DNA of 52,243 bases from Phaeoceros laevis (Eukaryota > Anthocerotophyta > Anthocerotopsida > Notothyladales): positions 1 to 52,243 of the forward strand of contig JBNGIQ010009084.1 in the NCBI GenBank assembly GCA_049999765.1. Reading direction: 5' to 3'. Numbering within the stretch: position 1 is the stretch's first letter; every line of letters starts with the position of its first letter. The notes beneath the pieces were generated by a model. The model was not told the DNA's origin, did no database searches, and worked only from the letters and a program-made list of their open reading frames with translations. Of this stretch, positions 12,401 through 22,642 are shown piece after piece. The position numbers were made by a program, and so were the translations under genes.

Positions 12401-12613
12401 AGGAGACTTGTCACACAGACGCCCTTGCCCTCTCCTCAGACCACTTCGTTTCTGGGTAGCCAAGTTGGCTACACAAAAGTCGGCAGGGAGGGGCTTGTGC
12501 TCACTGTGCATCCAGAGGAGCACTCTTTTTCTCTTCTGTCCAAAGCCTGCGCATCTCTGCAAGCATCGTAGACGTGGTGTCAGCAGTTGCCCACCCAACG
12601 CCAACACCAGCAT
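9446..12613 (-). CDS. PLS-class pentatricopeptide repeat protein 2 (E type, no DYW)
   Basis: A 1055-residue intronless open frame. Residues 1-75 are rich in Arg, Leu and Lys with few acids, consistent with import into mitochondria or plastids. PPR repeats with P-L-S spacing run from about residue 85 to 905 (repeated VVSWNAMLAAY, KALQLYEQM and DAQNVF). E motifs start near IEHYVCMVDLLGRGG at about residue 912. It ends shortly after an E2-like HCFVVGDRQHP segment, so no DYW domain is present. Most repeats contain an acidic or mixed-charge insert before the KGKxIH helix (for example EKEEDVVVDGR). It is highly similar to the gene at 2047-4902. By family it should be an organelle RNA-editing or processing factor; the target is unknown. 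Confidence 0.95.
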   Translation of the reverse strand: MLVLALGGQLLTPRLRCLQRCAGFGQKRKRVLLWMHSEHKPLPADFCVANLATQKRSGLRRGQGRLCDKSPRLRNELRRLSNELQSLCEAGQLDQAVDILFRMDHQGPTPSVTVYRSLLKACSRRKALHQAKRVHGHLCKTGLETSLAEFVVSSLVKCGGLEDALQVFHRSASRSVFSWTAIISGYVASGQIHEAYRMYHSMVEEGVQPNGYTIVSLLKTCNSSGDLEEGRRLHAEALKYGCDTELVVQTCLVDMYGKCGSIVDAQNVFKRMFQRDVVSWNAMLAAYAQLGQAEKALQLYEQMQVEDVSVNDRTFVSALQACGLLAEKEEDVVVDGRCIKMKSLEKGRAIDADAQRKGYHVDVFVANTLVSMYGRCGSIEDAQNVFKRLTQRNVVSWNAMLAAYVEHGQGQKALQLYEQMLVENVSPNHRSFVSGIKACAQIAETEDYAIAIGQPTKVKCLTKGKELHTDARSKGCDTDVFVVSALVSLYAKCGSIVDAHTVFDGLLHRDVGMWNAMLSAYIEQGNGEEAVQLYEQMLEQVLCPDARSFVRVLQACGMLAEREVDVTVDGRAIKAKGLEKGKAIHADAQSKGYNSDAFVGSALLNMYGKCWSIADAQNVFDGLSQRDVVTWTAMIAAYVDHGQAEKALQLYHQMQLEGVSPNEGTFVSSLQACGILAEMGEGIVDSSNINYLHQGKEIHAETRKKGYDANIAVGSTIISMYGKCGSIADAQNVFDGLSHRDVVAWTAMLTAYVELGFAEKALQLYEQMCEEGVCPDEITVVWFLQACSTMGNLALLRQIHHNLVVPCESWSPLFASSLINAYGRCASMVDAQTVFDALPDADVVSWNALIAGYARQGDCAASLQCYEKMQILGVKGDEVTFLSILSACSYAGLVIKGTEYFTSMSKDHGIAPGIEHYVCMVDLLGRGGCFSRIETLLSEMQMPPSLAIWVCLLGACQKHGRVELAKQAFDSAVYIEPKHPAAYVLMSNIYAEAGLSHLANQVQQLRQASGAWKQPGRSWIGHENEVHCFVVGDRQHPQQRNVYELLYEASFNQHK

Positions 12614-14748
12614 TCACATCCTTTTCTCCAAGACATCCACAACGCGTTTGGATGGTGGACGAGAAGGCCCTGCCTTGCCCACACATTCTGAGGAATCCAA
12701 GAGGAGATCCTTCTGAAGCTGCTTGCGGCTTTCCCTGAGACAGCCGCCGAGGAGGGCACAGTTGGGTCTAACCCTGCCAGTAAACCTTGCAGCAGACGAA
12801 ACATGAGAGCTAGCACGCCAACCCCTGCGTGGTGCACCACTAGGGAAGCAATGACCACATCCCAGTTCACACATGGACGGTGCTGTCACCTCTACAGCTT
12901 GAATTGGATATCACTCAACTCTTCAAGCAAATCCCGCGGCAGCAGTTTTTTGCGCTCCTCGTATTTGCACTGACCAGTCCAAGCTGGTCGTCGGCTTTTT
13001 AGTTTGAAGCATGACGCCTCACTGTCTGGGCTGACGGCATGTAGCCGGATATGTGGTTATTGTATGGGCTTTTTTCATAACAAGGCCCCCCGGTAACGGG
13101 CTAGGAGAGATAGGAGTAGTCTACATCGACACCACACCGCTTATGTTCATGTGTTTTTACTGGAAGCCGAGCAGTGGAAATTCAAGAGCGACAGCAGCGA
13201 CTGAGGTTACCGTTCTTGCTCCACCTGCAATGGCGCGCACCACTAACGCGATGCAGCATCAATAGTCTTGGATGCGAAACAGCTGAAAAACGTGGGCATG
13301 CCCGCTGGACTGGTACTGCTGAAAAACCTGCAATGCTCCACCTACAACTTGGCACCACCAACGGGATGCAACATCAGCGGTTTTGGACGCCAGCAGCTGG
13401 GAGGCAAGCCCACACCCTGGAGCTGGAGGGGAGGTTGAATGTGCCTCCGAGGCAATGGATTTACACAAGCTGCACATTTGTGCCGTGCAGTGGCTTAGCA
13501 GCCAAGCTACGCATACCGGGACAATAGCAGTGCTGGAGAACGACAAGAGTTGTTGTGGAGGCAGTAAAACTGAGATTGTTGTCTTTCTCTTGAGGTGAAT
13601 GTGCGTGCTTAACTCTATCCTTTCAAACTGAGACACGGACAGGGATCACGGACACTGACCCACCACGTATCAGAGCACATGACCAGAATGATGAATCTCC
13701 TCCCATACTGAAAAGAAAGGGAGCTGATTGGAAGTGAGAACAGGGCCATTTTCCAGTGGATACCCGGGGATATTTGAATAACATATTGAATGAGGGCAGG
13801 GGCCTGGTAGGGTGGAAGGAAATTCCTGTCAAAATTTGGAGCCTGGCACTAGAATTGTTCGAGCTGATCGGTTTGTTCACGGCAGTGCAGTCAGCTACAT
13901 TCAGGTACCGTGCCCTGCTGTTCGAGCCATGAGATTGTTATCTTTCTCTCGGGTACCGCGTGGTAAGAATGGGTACCGGTGACAGCACTTACGCAATTAG
14001 TACCCCAGTTAGTGCTTAATTCGCCAGGGTGCATTCCGCGGACTAAAGCCATTCTCTTCCCGAATTAGGAACTCAGCAGCATGTCAGAGTAAATTCAATA
14101 GGCTATGGCAGTAGTCAGAGGTCTTACAACCAATTCCACACATCATTCTCGTTTAGCAATTCCAACGGTTCAGTGTAAATGTGAAATGTAGGTAAATGTG
14201 GTTTGAGGTAAACAATGCGAGCCTAATACACTGCGAGTTCGGTCTGATCAACCAACTGCTTGGGCTGACTATCTACCGGGTACCAAGCTTGGACTCACCT
14301 GCAGCAAAACGTCGATAAACTGAGGTGCTGAGACGAGTTCATGTTCGGGAAATCTTGGGACAGGGCCCTAAACCCGAATCTTTCTCTGTCTGCGACTGCC
14401 ACCTGTTCGTGCCCTGCGAAGTCGTCCAACTTCGGTTGTTCATGCACCTCCAACAGGCGGTCCCTGAACGATGGCCACAGCCAGGGATTTTCCCTGCTCC
14501 ACACTGCAGTGGACGATAGTGCGTGGATATCTGATCTATAGAAATGCCTCCAGCAATGTGGCCTGAAGAGCGGGCTCTTGTAAAATCTTGCTCACATTCT
14601 TGTTTACCAGACGACCCAACACTCAACAGGCATGTCATCCGATGTTTCTTTGCTTTCACTACGTGTAAATAAGTGCATAAGACACCTCCGAACCAAAACT
14701 TTAGACCACATTGCACTAATGTCTGAGTTAATACTTCATACTACTTCC
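12614..14748. other. Intergenic, no gene recognised
   Basis: Just over 2.1 kb between the 5' end of PPR gene 2 and the 3' end of the aminopeptidase gene. It must contain the PPR promoter and the aminopeptidase 3' UTR. An imperfect tandem duplication with a period near 117 bases lies at about 13216-13405. The open frames show no family motifs. Confidence 0.55.
13216..13405. repeat. Imperfect tandem duplication, period about 117 bp
   Basis: Segments beginning GCTCCACCT at about 13218 and 13335 run in parallel through a CACCAC(T/C)AACG core to an (A/G)CAGCTG end. They have diverged by roughly 20 percent by eye. Confidence 0.65.
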
Positions 14749-17700
14749 TCAAACTCCTAGGCTTTTGGATGCAATTTCGAACACATTGTCTGACAAACCC
14801 TCAGTACTGACAATCCGGTTCAGATGTGCCTGCACGCAATGAAACAGCGTGGTTGGAAAAAGCAAAGTTACAGATTACAGTTTCACTTGGTTGAGCACCT
14901 TGAACTACTAGACAGTTACCTTGGCATGTGATTGCCTGTCCTCATCAAACCGTTTCCACCTGGAGAAAGCTGTAACCATCCGTGCAGCCACCTGGAAGTC
15001 CACGATTCAATTAGAACTACAAGTGGTCCTTGCAACGACTACCCGATAGTGCAGCTAAGATAGTATAGCAACCAATCTATCCAGGAATGAACACACACCT
15101 GTGGGTTCAGCTTGTCCAACTGCAACACTATGTCTGAAAGGAACTCATAGCCGGAGCCATCCTTGGCATGGAAGTTGACAGCGCTGGAGCAGAAGCCTCC
15201 AATGAGGGAGTAAACCTGGAGAATGAGAACAATGTATGTCTGCATCACCACACACAACCAAAGGCTCTGCCAACTTGTTGAAGTGCAAAAAACAACCACA
15301 CTTACCTTATTGGGGTTTGATATGCTGAAGGCGGGGTGTCCCAAAAGCTTTTTCACATTTTTGACATTGCCCACAATATCAGATGCCGCTTGCAGGGCCA
15401 ACCACTTGTTGACAACCTGCACGCATATGATCGACACCTGAATATCAGCAATCATATTCAAATTGCCGAAGGATAAAGGTGACACTGGTTTCAAATATAT
15501 ACCAAGCCGTCATTTTTCCACTGCTCATAAAATGAAGAGAGTGCCTCATCTCGTGCTTCACCAGGATTCTGAGCCAGTGCAACTAGGGAAGCAAACTGAT
15601 CCGTCATGTTTTTTGCTTCCCTAAACACCTTCAGAGCCAGCTGTGTGTTATCATTCTTGTCCAACGAGGCAAGATAACCTGTCAAAGATGGACAACAGTC
15701 AGACCAAGCCACTTTCACCTTTGGCAAATGCTCAAAGCAGTTGGCCCATACCAAGAGCTGTATTCTTCAACGTGCGACGAGCTCTAGCTGGATGGTGTGG
15801 TTTGTACTCCTCAGAGCTCTCATTCCTTTCCACCTACACAGCCCACAGCAGCCTCTGAGAAACCACAAACCCTGCTACATCGACAAATCATTCAGAGCTA
15901 GCAAAGCCCATAATTAGCGCATGGACTCACTGTCTGCAGCAGCTCCTGCTCCAATGAGGCAGCAAGTTTTTTAATCAAGAAACGGCGTGCTGTATGAATA
16001 GCATCAGGATCCGCAACATCCACCAAATCAACCAGTTCACTTTCTCCTGGAAGAGTAAGCGCTTTTGAGATAAACTCCTGCAGCAAATCAAGTTTTCTTA
16101 TTTGCTGATCGAGCAGTGAAGGAACTGCAGATTTCACCAAAGATGTAAACCAAGAAAATGACCTTATCCAGAGAGGTATCTGTCAAAATGCTGCGCAAGC
16201 CACTAATGTATGCCTCACTAACAGTCAGCTCCTCCCCTTTCTGAACACGGGCTACAAGTTCAAGCAGGTACTTCCTACCCAGAGTCTGTCCTGCCTCCCA
16301 ACTGCAAGGAGTTCACCAGAATGTAAAACCAATGCTGAACCAAGTTTGCAATTGGCCATGCGGAATGCAGATAAATAATGCCAAAACAAAAGCACAAGCC
16401 ATGTTTCTGCCTTTCAAGATAGTTCGAAGATGGCATGGGTGCATTCATCTTCTAATCCTTACCGATTGAATTCATCAGTGTCATGTGCCAGCCGGAACAA
16501 AAGTTCCTCGTCACTTTCTTCCACAACAAGGCGCACAGGAGCACTGAAATTTCGAAGTAATGATGGAACAGGCACATTGGGGATGTCCAAAAAGGTAAAC
16601 TCATGTTCAGCCTGTACTTGCAGCACACGGCAATAATAATTATCAGGGAAGAGTTCCACTACCTGTCACATTTCATGAAAAATAGGTATAACTTCAAAGT
16701 TCAAATCACGGCCATAACCTTTTCAATGCGAAGAACAGCAGTTGTGGGAAGAGTGCCATCAGCGTTTTTTAGAGACCGCACAGAAGAACCTTCTGCAACA
16801 GAAGAAAGCGGCAAGTCCTTGCCATCTTGGTCCAATAGACCGACGGCAAAAGGAATAAGCATCGGTTCTTTCGTTGGCTGCCCTGGAGTTGCAGGAACCT
16901 CCTGCCTGTAGTAAGATAACACAGCATCACATAATTAGCATCCACCAACTGCAACCATTCTGAGAACAGCTAGAACAACATTCAGTACAGCAGATGACTG
17001 AGGAGTGGAACTATCTGTGTAGTGTACCTGCACTTGATTGTATACTTATGCGATTCAGAATCATACTTGGTCTCCACAGTCAAAACAGGGGTTCCAGCCT
17101 GTGAATACCTGGTCAAGTACAGACAAACAAATCAATTGGCACAGCTCTAAGTGCCAAGAAAGCATGTCTTTGTGAAACATTTACAACATGACATGGCATA
17201 CCATAAGGGGAAGTTGGCAAGATCAGCATTGTTGGCATCCCTCATCGCAGCCAAAAAGTCTTCACAAGTTACTGCTTGTCCATCATGGCGCTCGAAGTAC
17301 AGATCCATGCCCTTCATTTACCAATAGGATGCTCTCGTTCAATACGGCCAACAAGAGAGACAAGAAGAAGAAAAAAAATGCAGTGTGTCACAGCAACCTT
17401 GCGAAAGCCTTGCTTTCCCAACAAAGTCTGGTACATTCGAACAACTTCAGCACCCTGAAGACAAAACCACAACGGCAAGCTCTGCATGAGAGGAACAGTA
17501 AAAGGAATCTTCACACACTTCATAAGTGGGAAGGAAAGCAGATGAAAACTAACACATACTTTTTCGTAAACCTGGAATCTCATATAGTGAGACAACACAC
17601 AGAGCAAACAATGTGGTCAGATAGAGGAAACATGAAATAACAATTACATGAAAGAGGATAAAAAATAAGGCACGCCTCCACATGCTATGAAAAACGTGAA

Positions 17701-20700
17701 ATAAGAGCTCGTTCATGGCTTAAGGATACCGTCACAGTGTAGAAGTTGTCCATCTGCAACAAGAAACCACAATAAGAACCCCCATTTAAAATACAGCTGG
17801 GCCAGAACTTGCATTTCTTGCACCTAAAATGTAAAGTGAAATCTACCACCAATGTCAAGCAGACAGAATCATCGGACACGCCCCTCTGGAACTAGGGACA
17901 CCAACCTTGATATACGAGTGTGGACGGACTGGGTGAGCCATGGGACCGGCATCCTGCACGAAGTTGTAAAAATGCATAGAACATCAAGAGCCAAACTGAC
18001 TACAGTACATTCCACTACACTTAATTTACTCAGTGAGACACCGAACAACAATGTGAAATTAGGTGGAACCCACAGGAAGTCTTTCCAGTTTGCAAAGGAT
18101 TGCCTAACCTGAGAAAACTGTGAGATACGAAGACGCATGACATCACCAATCCTTTTCACTGCTCTGCTCCCCATGTCAGATGAGAATTCCTGATTCAGAT
18201 ACACAGTACATTCTTAACATCTAAAACTTATGTCTCGGGGCTGATAGGAGAAATTTATACCGAGCCACAATGACACTTTGTAACAAAAAGGTCGACCTCC
18301 ATGCATTTGAATTGAAAACTTATGAAGCATCTATTTACCTGATCTCTAAACACTGTCAGACCTTCCTTCAAACTCAGTTGGAACCAGTCACGACAAGTAA
18401 CCCTACACCATACACCATACAAAGGGTAGGAAGTTAGGTAGGTCTGAAATGCTGGAGAATGCACTCGGAAAATCACCAATTTTTACAGCGGACATGTTGG
18501 GCAAACCTGTTTCCAGTCCAATTGTGGAAGTACTGAAGCACCACGCGCAACAAGTAAGAAACCACAGGCCAATGTGACATGCATCAACATTGTGTTTCAG
18601 AACCTTTCAAGACTACAGGTCTGGCGAAATAGGCAACATGGCTGACCTCATGCCCTATCACACCCTCAATAGAAGCAAAGTCAGCATCAGTTGCAGTCTC
18701 AGGGGAGGCCAATGCTAACTTTGAGTTGAAGATCTGCCAATCACAGTTCGTAGGTACACAATCACAGTCAGTCAGGTCACAACCAGTAAGACAGGAATCT
18801 ACCAAGAGCTCCCACGATAAAAAAGGGCAGAAAAATGACATCACGACTGCATGGAAGAAGGCAACAATTAAGAAAAGACATACATTGAGGCTCTTATTCT
18901 CCATAGCTCCCCTGAACAATGTATAAGGGCCAGGATACAAAACTATGTCATTAGCATTTCATATTTGGAAACAATCCATTGATTCAACACCTGGAATGCA
19001 GTCAGGGTCCACACAAAATCCAACCAGAAGGTGATCTCACATGTTGAAGTCTGGGACCGCAACAATGTTGAACAGATCGAGGTCATACTCCAAGCCAAAT
19101 ACCTAAAACAACAATCTGGTGAGCTAGATGCCCATGGCAAGGGATATTAGTTCAGAGGCAGTAAACTGTTAGCCTAACCTCCTCATCCCACTTCATCGCT
19201 GCCTTCAGTGAAACCATTGCGTGAGCTGATTTGGGAACATCCTCCTCTGGAGTCCAGATCTTAAGCGACACATTTCGACCTGAACATGTTGTGAAGGAGT
19301 CTTCTCGAGAAACAAGTTGCCCAGCAACTAATGCAAAGAGGTAGCAAGGCTTGAGAAACGGATCTTCCCAGACAACATAGTGACCACCATCCTGCTATCC
19401 AAACTGATAGTCAGCACTCCGGATAGCACCAAGTAATGAGGGTATTCCTCTTCCTATGACATGGATTGATTGCGGTACACGTACAGATATATCTCCTTGC
19501 TCAACAAGATTTCCATTTGAAAGAAGAACAGGATAAAGGGTCTTGTCAGCCTCGATGCGCGTAGTGAACTTTGCCATGACATCAGGACGGTCCTGCACAA
19601 ACATAGAAGATTGCATAACAGGACGGCACAAAATCAGTGGAAACAAGGCCCAACTTCCAGCTGATTGCACAAAAACGGAAGATGTTACAAGGCATAATGT
19701 CAGACCGAGGGCGAGTACCACATGTAACACCCAGGAAGCTAAATCTATACCTGAAAGTAGGTGATTCTGCGGAACCCCTCTGCTTCACATTGCGTGCAAA
19801 AGTTGCCACTTGACTTGTACAGGCCCTGAAAGCATGTCACAACTGCACAAGGTCTAGCGGCTAGCCCTTTTCGGGTAACATGGAAGAGACCATAAGCCAC
19901 AATCTTAATTTATCGTCTGTTCAAATCGTACCTCGAGAGCAGTATTGTTCTGTGGTTCAATCTCTGTTACAATTTCTAGATCAAATGGTACTGAAGGCAG
20001 AGAAGACAGGATCAAATGGCGAGCAGTCAGACTGAGATTGTCCTCCTGTACATCCAAAGTGCAGCCGATTTCAAACGACCCATGTTGTGATGTTGAGCCA
20101 AAACAAGTCATAAATTTCTGACGACATGCAAAGCAAAGGTCTTACATCAACTTTCTGCCCATTTATCTCGACTGACAGCAGCTTCAGATCCTCCCCGTTC
20201 AGTACAAGTGGCGCTCCAGGACCTGCAGAAACTGGAGCATCACATTACATGACGTGCCAAAGTTGTACCAGGCTTGACATCTACCAAAGTCCTTCACAGT
20301 CGAGACCTAGCAACAACAAATACCTGAGTGTCTTGGAACCACATGAATGGTTGACACCACAATGGTTTTCTCTTCTCCAAGTTTGAATTTGAGAAAGACC
20401 TGACACAACCAAGCAAGGGAACACTTGGTGCGGTGAGTACACCACAAGTGTGAAGCATGCCTGCGATCAGAAATCAAAAGGCACAGAGCCCTCAAGGACA
20501 AGTCTACCTCCTATCCCGACAGACCCCAACGCAAGTAGCTCACTACAGACGGCAAGACACTCACCGTCTCAAATCCATAATCTGGTGCCTTGTAATCCTT
20601 CAGAAAAATTTCTCGCGGAGTCTCCTTCATTTTGGGCGGAGCCACAGTAGTTTGCCCCGCAAGACTCCCGAACACTTGCGGGTACGCCTGGAATGCACGA

Positions 20701-20924
20701 CCCCTACGCTTACTGCAGCCCGATTCCCGAAGCGTCCGGCTCAGCACCGTCACCGGCTTCACTCTACCGGCCCTCCCCACTCTACTCGGCTGTCCTGCAA
20801 ACTGGCCTAGGCATCTATAACCCCCAGCCCCATATCCCCATATTCCTTTACATCCCGTAAGCCCACATACCCCATTGTCCCACGCTTTTATGCCCCATAC
20901 CCCGATTCCTTTAAGGGTTAACAT
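14749..20924 (-). CDS. M1-family zinc aminopeptidase (PepN type, probably plastid), 29 exons
   Basis: Removes N-terminal residues from peptides. Exon 1 ends at 20565. Then: 20324-20399, 20146-20222, 19932-20045, 19751-19825, 19485-19592, 19179-19391, 19041-19102, 18884-18911, 18647-18733, 18507-18532, 18339-18402, 18109-18189, 17906-17953, 17730-17753, 17560-17571, 17398-17454, 17202-17311, 17028-17108, 16719-16905, 16463-16611, 16163-16301, 15931-16077, 15752-15833, 15503-15678, 15306-15416, 15099-15215, 14920-14991, 14749-14829. Every junction keeps phase. Diagnostic parts are [17 protein letters not shown], the exopeptidase motif GAMEN, and the zinc site HEYFHNW split between exons 10 and 11, with the distal Glu in [11 protein letters not shown]. 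The core from METPREIF-like residues (Met at 20630) is secure. Upstream residues look like a transit peptide, but the region at 20820-20924 is G/W-rich and odd, so the true start may be 20630 or lie in another exon. Confidence 0.93.
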
Positions 20925-22642
20925 AAGGCAGACCCTTAAGCTAGCAAGACAACCAGTAGAGGGTTCGTAAAATAGAGGATTAGAATCTAGAGCAGCATCC
21001 ACCCTTCCGCAGTGGGGGATGTCTGCACCCTGCTAGGGTTCCGATGGAATAAAAGAAAGCGGTGAGAAATGATCCTGACGGTAGATGATTCTTGAGAACC
21101 TGGCGAGAAGATATTGGTCTACATGTTTTGTGGATGTGATAAATCCGGCTTGGAATTGTTGGTGGAGCACTGAATTTTGATGGCTGATTATGAGCTTGTG
21201 CCTCCCAACTTCAACATCCCAAGAACGGTAAGTGAATTCTTCTTGTTCCTTCAAGTCCTTGCAACGTTGCTAGAAATGTTTGTGAACAGCAGGTACAGTC
21301 TGGAAGGAACTCTGGAAGGATTACGACAGTCTGAATCTCTTGCGTGTTCAAAGAAAACAAGGTCACTTGTAGACAAAATCATACTCTTGGAATCCACAAC
21401 GTAACGAAGAAAAGTTGGGTGCTCTGTAATTTTATTGTTTTGTGAGCAATGCCAACACCCTTCACATATCTATAAGCCTATTCAGCGTATTCAGCGTATT
21501 GAGAGGAACAATGCTCAAAGCACACCGTCCCTGCACAACCTGGGCATGCATGAACCAGCATGCCTATAGTCGGTGGTGATGCAGTGCTACAAGCTACAAG
21601 TTCTAACACCTGTTCAGCATGTCCATGCTTGTCATCTGCTGACATGGTGGCCGCACCAGCAGATCTGCTTGGGGCGGCAAATTTGCTGAAATCTCCAGCT
21701 TGCCTTCTAGCTGAATTCCAAAAACATAGTACTGTGTTTCTCCTCGTCGACACAACCTTATCAGCACTTGAACAAAACCAGTAGTGGGTACTCCTGTGCA
21801 GGTTCAAACCACAGCACTTAAATAAACTCTAAATATCCAAATAACAGGCTATGTGAACTCCGTGTTGAGGATACCTGAAAATTTGGACAGTCCACACTTC
21901 CTTCTGAAGGATCTCTTGCTTCAAGCAAAGAGCTTCTGTTTCGTCGTCTCTAAATGCTGTAACCTGAGCTTCAAGCAACTATCTCACTAGCCTTCAATGA
22001 ACAGAACTCAGGTTGTAGTTTCTTCCTCTGCAACAAGTTGGATTCAAGCCACTATAAGCTGGTCCGGTCCAAAAGCACCTTCTCTGAAAGACAAATATGC
22101 CACCTTGCCGAGACCCCAAGACCCATTCTTCGGAACTCCTGGTAATCCCACATACCGTGACATTCTGAAATCCTGATCCTGGGCATTGGAACATCCATCT
22201 GAAGACCAGCTTGTCAATCTCTCACCCGGGGCATGACGGCTTCGTGACAGGGTAACCACGTGACATAGGCGGGTGAGGCGGCCCGTCTATCAAACGTGCG
22301 GCAATTGTTTGTGCCCTCACAAGTTCGGTATACTCATCTCTCGTCCGTCCGAAGGACAGCTCAATGGTCGTCGGCCAAGACAGCTTCATCCCCCTGCAAA
22401 CCCGCATTGTAGGTGATGTCTACTTCAGGGACAAAAACTCTTCGTCCAAGACCTTACTACTCACGGCCCTCTTTGAAAATTGAAAACCGTCGCCGGGTCG
22501 CCGTGATAAAACCGTAGGCGGACCAAACCCGGGGACCCGGGTTGTATCATCCGTGCCGTGTTCCCGCCAAAGTGCCCACCCTGGCCGACCAGCTAACTGC
22601 ATCAGGAGCGGCGGGAGCAGCGCAAAGTTGATCGACAGCGCG
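20925..22642. other. Intergenic, possible unrecognised minus-strand exons
   Basis: Lies between the aminopeptidase 5' end and CCT3. The minus strand has a GTGAGT...GCAG pair (about 22393-22466) joining two open frames in phase, the downstream one reading GMKLSWPTTIELSFGRTRDE. I do not recognise the product. Its possible start is only about 45 bases from the CCT3 start on the other strand, so I do not call it a gene. Confidence 0.4.

Noticed and set aside
22222-22600. Minus-strand two-exon frame reading GMKLSWPTTIELSF
   Set aside because: Splicing phase works, but no family is recognised, and its start would be about 45 bases from the CCT3 start on the opposite strand.
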